64,000 nucleotides of DNA from contig JAJEKV010000174.1 of assembly GCA_021234155.1 (NCBI GenBank), forward strand, positions 801,466-865,465, given 5' to 3'. Both the position numbers and the translations under genes were made by a program. The notes under the pieces were generated by a model. That model saw nothing but the letters and a program-made list of their open reading frames with translations. It was not told where the DNA came from and searched no databases. Below, piece after piece: positions 1-9,844 of this stretch; the stretch's first letter is position 1, and each line of letters opens with the position of its first letter. The stretch is from Isoetes taiwanensis. Its lineage: Eukaryota > Streptophyta > Lycopodiopsida > Isoetales > Isoetaceae.

Positions 1-2386
1 TGGTCTTACATAGGTTTCTTAGTATTTGGTGGATACGAACATGTGGAGCACATGTTCTATTAGCTTCATCCATTGTTTCAGTGATTATAGAAACTACGGG
101 TTCATTATTCCGGTCGTCAAGTAATGTGTTTGCTAAGGCTGGGTAAGCATCTTTGAGGATATCGGCATTGATAAAATCATATGTGGTGGCATTCATAAAA
201 TCATATGTAGTAGCAAATCCGAGAACTTGCTTAAAAAGTGGATGAAGAACGAATAATATTCCTACTAAATGAGATTGGAATGGATAAAAGCCAACACCAC
301 ATTGTCCCCTTCAATATGAAAAACAAAAATAAAAATATGCAACATAAAGCTCGTGGTCATAACAATCTTATCCATCAACCTTTGGCCTACATGATTGCCA
401 TTTTGCACTTCTGTTGTTACTCGTAGTTTACAATTGGGTTAAAGATTTGTTGGCTAGGCACAAGTCACTGATGTAGGAGACAGCCATGACATTGTCATCC
501 ATATTGTAGGAGACGGCCATGACATTGTCATCCATATTCTTATTTTCCTCTCCTGGAGTGCTATTAGAAGAATTTGGTGCTAAATATTGCACGCAAGCAT
601 GATAAAAACACTTTAGCTTGCAAACATGACTTTCAAACTTGTCCTGAAACCAGCTGGTCATTGATGGTGTCATGGTGACGCATGAGCCTTGAGTTGTCCC
701 GGACACGGCCCAATCCCATTACCAGTTAAGGATCCCTGACCTTACATGGATCAATCCATACAACCATAGGCTGAAAATGAACACATAGATTTGCGCTTCT
801 GTTGAGTCTGTAACTGCACTTAGCTGACAAGATAAGAGCTGGTTTTTTGTTAAATAACCTACTCGCAGCAAGATGCACTCACAAGAAACTGCTTGCCTCT
901 GTTTTGTAGTCGCCATTGATGGAACAAGAAAACAGAAAAAAGAAGGCATTTTATACCTTGCAGGGCAAGGGGCATTAGTATAGCTAACTCTGCAATATGT
1001 AGATGCGCAACTTTTCTGACATTTCATTTTGATAACCTCATACCTTGAAGTCGGTCCTTTACTGAGATGCCATAGCTCCAGCTGTATCAAACCAACAGAC
1101 ATAGCACAGTTTTAGCTCAAAAGAATAGAAAATATATCAAATTCAGTTCTAGAATAATATCCAAAATCAGGTTCACTGAATTGAACTCAGATGATCTGCA
1201 AATTGGAGCTGATGAGCAAAAAGTTCTGAAACTTGCCAATTAAATAGTAATCTTAAAACAATAATAGAAATCTGAAGTAGCTAGAAATATGACAATGTTT
1301 GTCTTGCTTACTTGTTTCTATATTCAAAACCCGAACAAAGTGCATAAACCATAGTATGCTACCATCATTTGCTTGAGAGAGAGGTGAGGATCTTACCACA
1401 AGATATGCATCCAGTCTGTTCTCTCTGAAAAGATTAATTTGTTTTTATATATGACAAAATACAATGACTTTAAACGAATGAGCACACATCATTCAACAAT
1501 AATGCTTTATGTTCTCGCCAGGGTACAGGAAAGCAAACTTAAGATCCCATGTGAATGTGAAGGGCATGAGAGTGGTCATGGTCATGGTTGTATATCCTAA
1601 AGTTATAATTGTGTTACATGCCCATGATTCATTCTTCCTTTTCATAGTTGGAACTGATACCTGAAACCACTAAGGAGGCTAATCCTACAAGATATTATTT
1701 GAAGCCAGAGAACACAGACCTATACAAAAGGTTTGTTCCACACATATCACGAAATTCATGTATCATACCACTAGATCTATGTTAGCAAAGAAATCAAAGC
1801 TTAAAGATAAGAGCAATTGGCAGGTGATGAAGAATCAATGAAATGGGCTTGTGACAAAGAGAATAGACGGTATAACAAATACCATAATCTAGTTATCGAG
1901 GTCTGGCATATTAATGGCACCCCTATAACACCTACAACTGTTCTTGTTGTGTTAGACACACCCATGACAATGCATGTCCATAAAGTTTTAGTGCAAATCC
2001 CGCTCTCAAATTAAAGAATACCTTATTTGCAACATTGCTCGAAAACCAATTCAAACGTTCATACAGCTCATCATATGTTGCACAAGTACTCGCATATATC
2101 TAAAGCCATAGACATGTAAATTATAAGACACATGAAAAATTTGGAAAAAGGAAATAAGAGCAAAGTTCAATTCCTAACTGAAATATTATGATTAAATTGG
2201 ACAAAGGAAATAAATGCAAAGTTCAATTCCTGGTGTGAAGAAGCCATTAGAATCTCATATTTTGAAAAAAACTCATTCGAGAGCATAGCAGTGATGCTGG
2301 ATGAAGTCAAAGCTTGTCAATCAATTCAGCAACTTCCAACTACATTTTACTAGAATGTGACACTAACTCATAACAAGGAGACTCAC
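1..2386. other. no supported gene
   Basis: AT-rich sequence with short open frames on both strands, none showing a domain, splice context or codon pattern I can defend. A 36-base motif is repeated directly near 470-535 (the two GACATTGTCATCCATATT blocks). The region lies downstream of the Obg exon on the minus strand, so it might have held later exons of that gene, but I could not recognise any. Confidence 0.4.
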
Positions 2387-2622
2387 CAAAACATGACAGC
2401 TCTGTGTATCTTAAAAACTCATCAATCAAACCATAACCAAGATGAGCTTCTTCAAGCAAACCAGGTAGATCTGCAAGCATGATGGTGGCATCAAAATCTA
2501 GTGAGACCACACCCATATTGGAAACAACCTTGTGAAGGGGTAATTGGCTATGGCGGGATGAGGCATTTGGTACTCCAATAAATCCCACATCAGCAACTAG
2601 CTTAAGTTCCAAATCAATCCAC
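2387..2622 (-). pseudogene. Obg-type GTPase, single relic exon
   Basis: The minus strand encodes a stretch matching the start of the GTPase domain of plant chloroplast Obg (ObgC): the lead-in ELKLVADVG, then LPLHKVVSNMGVVSLDFD and the switch region ADLPGLLEEAHLGYG, then a HEFLRHTE-like segment read here as DEFLRYTE. Obg proteins bind GTP and assist ribosome biogenesis. The exon is flanked by a plausible acceptor (GGCAG at 2623-2627) and donor (GTGAGT at 2381-2386). The P-loop, normally GxPNAGKST, reads GVPNASSRHS, so the nucleotide-binding lysine and serine/threonine are lost and following residues are missing. I found no other Obg exon nearby. It is best read as a decayed or transposed gene fragment. 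Confidence 0.65.
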
Positions 2623-3888
2623 CTGCCATGAGGGTCAATAAATAATTAAGGGAAGATGCCTTAAACCTCAATACGCTTTCAGACACTTCTAGCATTATAG
2701 TCCGTTTAGTATCCTCTGATAATGTCATCTGCAGCAATGCTCTTGGTATAGATAAGACTGAAAGGAAAACAAGTAGATCTAATAATCATCTTCACTTTCT
2801 CGGTAACTAAGAGTTATACAGACGATGTGTACACCACATTATGGGTAACTAGAATTTACTGTTAGAATGTGGATGCCAGTAAGTAATCTGCTTGCACTGG
2901 ACAAAGGTAAACTATAAGACGTATGACTTTGCCTTCTTTTCTTGAAATTTCTTTTCCAAATAACCATCTTACTCTGCCAAATGGCTTTCATAGCATACTT
3001 CGCATGTATCTGGAAGAAGGTCCTTTACACCCGAAACACAGTACAACACCAACCCATCTCACGACTAAGTGATAACAGAGCAAGAAAGGTATGCCAAAGC
3101 GGGAATGAGAAAAATCCACAACATGCAACATCTCTGCATCGATATTCAGAAGCATAGCATGTAGAAATTGCTCAAGAAGGACAATTTTAGCCCATTTAGA
3201 GCATCTTTCTGATTTAGGATATTTTCCATGCCGTAATGGAAAACAGAGGACATTCCAGGGCAGTGATCTAAGCAGCAACTACGGTTCTAAGAATCATTCT
3301 GAACCACTCAAAAATTAGGTAGAACACTGTGATGCATGCTGCAATGCGAACGAAGGGAAAACCCAAGCCCACTATGATTGCCTCCAGGAAATAGAAAGAA
3401 AGCTGCTGCAAAGACCTAGAATAAGGGAAAAACCAAGAAATAAAAAGGAAGTGCTCGAGGTCTGTTGCAGCCCTTGAAGTTTCGGCATGGAAACAACAGA
3501 GTTTTTTTCCCAAGCCCGATCGTAGAGAAAAGAGTCGACAGGTGGAATTTTCTAATTTTCGTTGCCGTAGGATTCGAAAACATTAAATCTAAGGGTAAGC
3601 ATGAGGCCACCTCATTTCTGGAAGGACGTGGCTGCCACGTGGATAGGCTAGAATTGCAGCCTTTTGTGTACCTCGGGTTAGGCAACCCTGCTAAAAAGAA
3701 AGGCCATGTAAGCAGCCAGGCCAAACTAGGGTCGGGTCAGTGCGTAAAGCGGTGCGATTCACGGACCGTAGCGGCCGGACCGGATCGGGTTTCATGGAAA
3801 TAGATTATTTCGGGTGCCCCGGCTTCAAGTCCAAGTTCCATCAGCTGACTCATGGGGAACTCCCGGAGCTTTAAAGGCTTATAACGCC
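2623..3888. other. no supported gene
   Basis: Several overlapping open frames on both strands between 2.9 and 3.8 kb resemble no family I know and are mutually exclusive. No promoter, RNA gene or mobile-element terminus was seen. Confidence 0.35.
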
Positions 3889-3896
3889 ATGGCCCC

Positions 3897-4046
3897 CCGC
3901 CTCATGCATTATGGGAAGCGGAAAGACTTCTTACCTTCAATTACGCCATCGAGTCCGGGTTGTATCTCAAATATTTTTCGAACCACGGCCCGCCTCATGC
4001 ATTATGGGAAGCGGAAAGACTTACCTTCAATTACGCCATCGAGTCC
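3897..4046. repeat. 60-bp direct duplication
   Basis: A block starting CCCGCCTCATGCATTATGGG occurs at 3897-3956 and again at 3989-4046, identical except for loss of two or three bases in the second copy, and separated by about 32 bp. It is non-coding as far as I can see. Confidence 0.85.
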
Positions 4047-4477
4047 AATAGGGCTTTGACGCGTGGCGTTTCTTTGAAACATTGCATCTCGCGTGCGCGT
4101 GCCACTATTCTCTAGATTTTTACTCCGCTTTTCTTTGTTTTACCCACATCCCATTTGTTTTATTTGTTTCTACCATGTATTCCTCGATTCTACCGTGCAT
4201 TACGTCGGCGGAATTGAAGGTAAAAGTCTTTCCGGAAGGGCAAAGGCCCCCACGGCCTATTTTACGGCGGTGCCAAGTCGACCATCTTTCCCGGCCAAAA
4301 AAAGAGGCCACCTTTCCCTTATTCAAATGAGAGGCAGCTCGGGCAAATCTCATGCAAAAGAGCGCCATAAATCGATTTGTAATAAAGGGAATCGCCGCCA
4401 TCCCCATGCAAGAGAGGAGCGTAGCCAACAAAGATCCCTAGAGGCGAGAATGGCAGAGACATCCGCCCCTAATGGGC

Positions 4478-4920
4478 TTAGGATAGTCTTACCCGGATTG
4501 GGGGATCGGGGAGGTGGTGATCCCGTTCACCGGGATCACCATCGAAAAAAGATCCCGCCCTCAGGGGATCAACCGGTCAGCTACTTGGGTTAATGGGTTA
4601 CTTGCTGATTTGAAACTGATTTTGAAGAGTTGAAGCTCGCGAATACTTGGCCGCCGCTTGATTCCTCCTTGCTCTTCCTACACGCCTACGATCCGACCCA
4701 TTCGACCATCCTCGAAGGGGACCCCATTCGATTTGGTTGCGGATCAAGGAGAAAAATCCCAAGCGAAATCGCCCCATTTTTCCCTTTCAGGGCCAAAAAT
4801 TTTTGCCAGCTATTCTTTGCGTGGTAAGGGGGATTCCGCCCCTCCTCGGGATCACACGTCCTCGGGGATCCCGATCCTCGGGATCACACTCAGGATCCCC
4901 CTAGGGTAAGACTATCCTAA
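4478..4920. mobile_element. candidate MITE with inverted ends
   Basis: A 443-bp segment starts TTAGGATAGTCTTACCC and ends with the reverse complement GGGTAAGACTATCCTAA. The similarity continues inward through GGGGGATC and GTGATCCCG for about 45 bp. The interior is full of GGGATC/GATCCC words, so it can fold strongly. No convincing target-site duplication is visible at the ends, and it encodes no transposase, so it is a non-autonomous or fold-back element of unassigned superfamily. Confidence 0.55.
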
Positions 4921-6150
4921 TCTGGCCCAGATCATTTTGGTTTTAGATCGATGGATTAGGTTTCTTTAGGATTTCAATAGCGAGAAGAAGAGGGTTTTTA
5001 GTCCGTCGATCTATCTTCCTCGGCCTAGGGCACAGCCACGCTTCCTCAGCGGCCTGCCATAGCCAAGCAGTGCTAAAATATAGGGTATAGCTTTAGGCAG
5101 CCGGATCTACTCTTACAGAAAAGTTTTCTACTTCCGGTGGTTACAGCGGCAGCCATGAGTCTTTTTTCAGTTGGTTGCTGTTCGTGCCATGTGCAATCTG
5201 GCTATGGGTTCCGGTAAGTGCCACACTTCTCATCTGTGCTTGCACAAATCTACTACCTTATGTTGTGACACATACTTAATATATGGAAAGCAAATATGGA
5301 TGATCAATTTTTATACTTCTTGAATAAAGCTTTCCATTATCTGCATTCTAAAATTGATTGCTTACTTGAACTTCACATTTTACAGGTTGTCTCTGCATCC
5401 TGAAGAACTGAATGCTTACCTTAGCCCTAAATCCGCAATAGTTGTTTCAGTTCCTCTAACGCTATTGTAGATTTGCTAATCCTGTAAATGAGCATGCCAT
5501 TTACAACTGTGAAGAGGAAACGTTTGAAGAGGTATTCAAACCTTATGTTGCTTTCAATCTCTTGCTTAGGGAATGGGGATTTCTAATGGACGTGAAATAG
5601 CAATCCATATTGGAGATCATATGCCAGTAAAAATATAGGGGTCGTTTTCAAATAGATGTTGTTGTAGCAAATGTGCTCAGAACGTCTGGAAAATTCAGCT
5701 GTCTTAAGAAAGCAGTGAAAAGTTTTGACGTGATGCCTCCACTATGATATGATTTCAGAGACTTCTGCACTTGCATCACATTAGTAACATATCCCGGATA
5801 ATGGAAAAATCTAGCTTTGAAGATGGAAATTCCTTTACCGAGACCTCAAAGAGTGGCAATACGTCATCAAATTAGGCTGGTGTACCAAAGAATCAGGTTG
5901 GTGTGTATGCTACTATCAAATGGTTCTCAAATTTCTTTGCCTACTATGGCACAAATCTAGAAAATTGAAAACTACAATGTCACCCTCTATTTTGCAGAGT
6001 ATATGATGTTTTTGTTCAAGGGAGTTGGTGCTTTAGAATTTGTATCTATGGGCTGAAGCAGGCTGTGATATTTACACAATCCATGATAAGTTGGTGCGTG
6101 AGTGGATAGCTGCGAAAGCAATGAAGTCTTGGCAACGTTCAAAACTTGAA
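4921..6150. other. unassigned, partly coding-looking
   Basis: No intact gene. After a TTTTACAG acceptor-like site near 5384, a short plus-strand run (SLHPEELNAYLSPKSAIVVS) is open to about 5470. A second run follows in another frame (NEHAIYNCEEETFEEVFKPY, about 5490-5570). They look like remains of an exon of an unidentified protein. I cannot name the family. Confidence 0.3.
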
Positions 6151-6164
6151 TTCACATATAAAAT

Positions 6165-6448
6165 AGGATTATCATGTGCCAAATGTGGATCTTTTTGTTA
6201 GGCATACCTCTGATATGGAAATGGAGGCATCTTTGTGTGGCCATGGAGAGAAATTGGGTGTAGCGTTTGGAATTTTGCACCTGCCACAAAGGCAAATATT
6301 ATGAGTGGCAAAAGGCTGAAGGATGTGCATTCATTGTCATGATATGATGAAGAAAATATCTAGGAATGAGAGAAGGATTATTCTTCAAGAAAGCGATTGG
6401 ACCCGTCATTTTAAAGGCGGCCTCTGTTCCTATAGAGATATGTGGTGA
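6165..6448 (+). pseudogene. PPR-DYW protein C-terminal relic
   Basis: The translated text follows the DYW deaminase-like domain at the C terminus of plant PPR editing factors: SLCGHGEKLGVAFGILHLP (consensus LxxHSEKLAVAFGLI), then after a frameshift a CHDMMKKISRNERRIILQE-like segment (consensus CHxxxKxISKIxxREIxVRD), then RHFKGGLCSYRDMW and a TGA stop at 6446-6448. The stop falls exactly where DYW proteins end, with DYW changed to DMW. DYW PPR proteins edit C to U in organelle transcripts. At least one frameshift is present and the CxxCH zinc site is only partly kept. This is a dead fragment. Confidence 0.7.
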
Positions 6449-7962
6449 TTAAAATCCTTTTATGTATCAACAGCATTAAGCATAGGACAGATACAATGAG
6501 GATATGTGCCTTTGGCATTTTGGGTGATATTTTGAATTGTACTCTGTGAATCAAGCTTAATGTGTTTAGGGGCAACATGACAGATCACAAATTTACACCT
6601 TCTTATGCCTGTGCAAATGCTTACTTGGATCTAATTTTCTCACTGGACAATCTTCTCCTTGAAAAGGAGGTGTTAAAATCTAACATGTAAATAGATGTTT
6701 AAAGTAAAATCAATGGTGCTTGAAAATCTATTTTATGGAGGTTAAGCAATTGTGGCACCTGGTACTTGGATTGATTGCTTAAGCCAAATGATATTACTTT
6801 GAGATGGAACGGATTGATATAGACGAAAAGATTGTCGAACCGGAAGGTGAGTAACATATCCATATTATAGTTTTATCAAATCTGTTTCGTCCATGTTCCT
6901 TAGTTTTTGCACATTGATTACCAGGTCTACCTATCATTCGAAGGAGCATGTGCCTTGGATAGTTGAGTTTGGCAAAAACTATTATAGTAAAGGTGCTTAC
7001 ATGGTTCCCTATGATGTTCTATATTTATCTATTGAATCTCAAGAACTTCAGAACTCAAATATCTGGTATTATCCCAAATATATAGTACTATGCATTTCCC
7101 TGCTTTCAGCTACGTCCTCTAGACAATTTCTAACTGAGCTCTACCATTGCTCTACAGATAGAAGGATTCAAGCGGCATTCTGCATTTGATTATGAATTGC
7201 ATATCAGGGAAATGTTAGTTTATTATGAACCATTTTGTTGTGCCAAGAATTGAGAATTCCAGGTGCAAATCAACAAAATCACAAAGTGGGGTTACTGGGA
7301 CTTTCATTCAAGGAAGATATTTAAGAGGCCTATGGAATCCATGACTTGAAATCTTCTGCAGATGTCCATTAGTTGTTAGTTGTTATTTCGCTTTTATCTG
7401 ATGTTATCATGAAGGATTATAACAAATGATTTTCAATACCTTAAGGGCAAGTGGTTTCAAGGGGGCGATCCTAGACCTTACCCATATAAAGACTTCCACA
7501 AGACAGCTATGCGAAAGTTGTCTGATATTTGATCATAAAGATTCTATGTCAGATGATATAAACTTCAATTTATTGAGATTGGGCAATATTTGTAAAAGAA
7601 TGACCTGTTATTTATGTGAATTAACAAGGGCATCCCATCAAACTGTTGTTTCTTATGCTCGCTATTTTTTATGCTTATGAATTTTAAGTTCGTATTCTAT
7701 TTTTTTAACATTTACAGGAAGGTTGCGAAGAGAAACTAACAAGTTTTGTGAATTTAAGATTGTTCCTAACCCTTAAAAGATGTAAATAACATTTATCACA
7801 CATTATCTAAATGTCAGCAAATTTTGAAGCAAAATTCGAGTCTATTAACAATACAATAACATCTGACACGATCAATTATAACCCAACCACACATATGCAA
7901 GCTATGCAATTTAGTTCGTAAGCGCATTTACAGGTTTTCCACCTATATATCTAACAAACCCA
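6449..7962. other. no supported gene
   Basis: Plus-strand open frames at 6893-7189 and 7426-7680 match nothing I know. The segment ends at a Helitron terminus, so part or all of it may be Helitron interior; the matching 5' end was not found. Confidence 0.35.
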
Positions 7963-7990
7963 GCCCATCAACGATGGGCACCATAACTAG
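7963..7990 (+). mobile_element. Helitron 3' terminus
   Basis: The hairpin GCCCATCAACGATGGGC (7-bp stem, AAC loop, 7963-7979) is followed by ACCATAA and CTAG at 7987-7990, then T. This is the canonical Helitron 3' end: a GC-rich hairpin a few bases before CTRR, inserted 5' of a T. It shares the loop, stem edge and spacer with the complete Helitron ending at 24496, so both belong to one family. The 5' TC end of this copy was not found. Confidence 0.75.
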
Positions 7991-8069
7991 TAAACTAAAA
8001 TATCTCCAATGTTATACCTGTTCTCTGCATATACGAATATGAAAAGACTAGTATGTACCTCCAGAATGT

Positions 8070-8145
8070 TGCATGCTAGATGGACGCATGGAGGCGGCCA
8101 TTGATCGCAGAGATATGCATGGCCACTTCTACACAGTGTATAAGT
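8070..8145 (+). promoter_or_regulatory. bicupin promoter: RY-like motifs and TATA box
   Basis: TGCATGC at 8070-8076 and TGCATG at about 8116-8121 match the RY core (CATGCA/TGCATG) bound by B3 factors (ABI3/FUS3/LEC2 group) in seed-storage promoters. A TATA element, TGTATAAGTA, lies at about 8137-8146, roughly 40 bp before the start codon at 8183, so the 5' leader must be very short. Everything upstream of 7990 is Helitron-derived, leaving under 200 bp of original promoter. Confidence 0.5.
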
Positions 8146-8182
8146 ACCCATAGATCACTGATTGCCCACAGAGCTACTTGCA

Positions 8183-9844
8183 ATGGCGAATTCGGGCATC
8201 TCCATGCTCCTCTGCATCCTCCTGCTTGCCGGACTTGAAGCAATCGCTGCGGAAAAGCGCTTTCAATCTGAATCAGCTCTGCTGCTGCCCAAACCAGAGC
8301 ATGAGGTTAAAACCAAAGTGGGATCTCTGCTAACATGGCCCCAGGACACTCCGGCTCTTCGGCATTTTAATGGGGACATATCTCTCTTGAAGCTGAGGTC
8401 TGGCGGAATCTTCACACCCATGTATGGAGATCTTGATAGTATCTGCTATGTTTCACAAGGTCACGCAACCGCAGGCTTGTTGCATCCTTCCGGCATGCCC
8501 ACCAATGTGAGGTATGTCTTTTGTTTCTGTTCAAAAACAATCTGTATATTAGGTAAGTAATTTTATGCTTTCATCTGTCCTTCACTTATCATTTGTTATC
8601 CTCTTGGTTTATATGCTTGAACGCTTCTTGTTATCATTTGTTATCCTCTTGGTTTGTATGCGTGAACGCTTCTTGTGATCATTTGTTATCCTCTTGGTTT
8701 CTATGCTTGAACGCTTCTTGTGATCACTTGTTATCCTCTTGGTTTATATGCTTGAGTGCTTCTTGTGATGTAGAAGTTGAACTTTTGTGACAATACTACA
8801 GGTATCTTGCAGTAGGTGATGTGTTGGCCATACCTTCTGGCTGGGTTAGTTGGCTTTGGAATTCTGCAGACACAGAGTTCAGATCAATTTGCATTGCAAA
8901 TGCCCATGGACCATTCAGGAAGTATCAATCCTTTTACTTGCCTAATCTTCTTCGAGGTTTTAGCAAAGAGATATTAGGTGCCATGTGGGATTTGGAAGAA
9001 GAGGAGGTTAGAAGAATCAAGGGCTTGCTTGAGTCTCAAAATTCTACTGCATTCGCTCAAATTCAGCAGGTTTTGCAGCCCTTCTGTGTCTTGCAATACA
9101 GAGTTAGTTTATAGGAAAGCATTTGGAGTTACTAATAACATTAATTTTCATGCAGGAGCTAGGTCCCTTGAGGCATAATGACATGTCTGGTAATTATGCA
9201 TACAACATGAGGACATCCAGACCTGATATAAGTGTGAGGGCTGGATGGATGACCATATTGAATGCAAACAAGCTGAAGGTGCTAAAGGAGGTAGATATGG
9301 GAGCCATGATGGTAGGGCTGAGTTCGGGTGCGATGTTGAGTCCGCAATGGATGAAGAGCCAAGGTCAAGTGATGCAAGTGATAAAGGGAGGAGGAAGGGT
9401 ACAGATAATATCTCCTAATGGGGACCTTATGTTGAATGAGGTGTTGAAGGAGGGGGATATCTTTGTTGTACCTGCTATGCATCCCTATGTTTTGGTAAGG
9501 AATCTCTCTTTGCTGTCTTTTACAGATTTAGTATCGTCAAGTTCATTTTCTCCCATGTATTCTTGCTTGTTTTGTTGCCGTATTGAATCCTAGTGTTGCT
9601 TGAGTAGATGAGTGGAGATGCTAGTATGGAAGTGATTTGCCTTCACATTGGAGAAGATGTTACTCTTCATCAGCTCGCCGGTTCCAGGTCCGAGTTGGGG
9701 GGAATTCCAACCGAGCTTCTTGCTGCTGCTTTCAATTCTGCACTGAAAACAGCACGCCAAATTCAAACTGGTCGCCTCCACGATGATACTATATTTTTTT
9801 GGGGTGCTCGTTCTCAAGAGCAAGGAGGACATAGTTATATGTAG
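8183..9844 (+). CDS. 11S globulin-like secreted bicupin
   Basis: Four exons give about 390 aa: 8183-8511, 8802-9069, 9156-9494 and 9608-9844, with introns bounded by GT/AG in consistent phase and a TAG stop. Residues 1-23 form a signal peptide (hydrophobic core LLCILLLAG). Two cupin domains follow. The first has LRHFNGDISLLKLRSGG, YVSQGHATAGLL and GDVLAIPSGWVSWLWN. The second has GWMTILNANKL, MLSPQWMK, QVMQVIKGGGRVQII and GDIFVVPAMHPYVL. The tail (HQLAGSRSELGGIPTELLAAAF, then TIFFWG) matches the 11S/legumin-like cupins related to Arabidopsis At2g28680/At1g07750, with an added signal peptide. The legumin NGxEET-type cleavage site is not evident, so storage, binding or enzymatic roles all remain open. 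I chose the ATG at 8183 because it begins the signal peptide. The gene appears intact. Confidence 0.85.
8587..8769 (+). repeat. intronic 45-bp minisatellite, 4 copies
   Basis: Within intron 1 of the bicupin a 45-bp unit (TTGTTATCCTCTTGGTTT plus ATGCTTGAACGCTTCTTG) is repeated four times, starting at about 8593, 8638, 8683 and 8728, with a few substitutions per copy. It is open on the plus strand but is removed by splicing. Confidence 0.9.

Noticed and set aside
4093-4593. 166-codon plus-strand ORF
   Set aside because: It overlaps other frames of similar length, runs into the candidate MITE and has no recognisable domain.
8162-8182. Earlier start for the bicupin at 8162
   Set aside because: It begins with TTG, not ATG, and would put seven residues before the signal peptide.
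8593-8790. 65-codon repetitive ORF
   Set aside because: It is the translation of the intronic 45-bp minisatellite and is removed by splicing.
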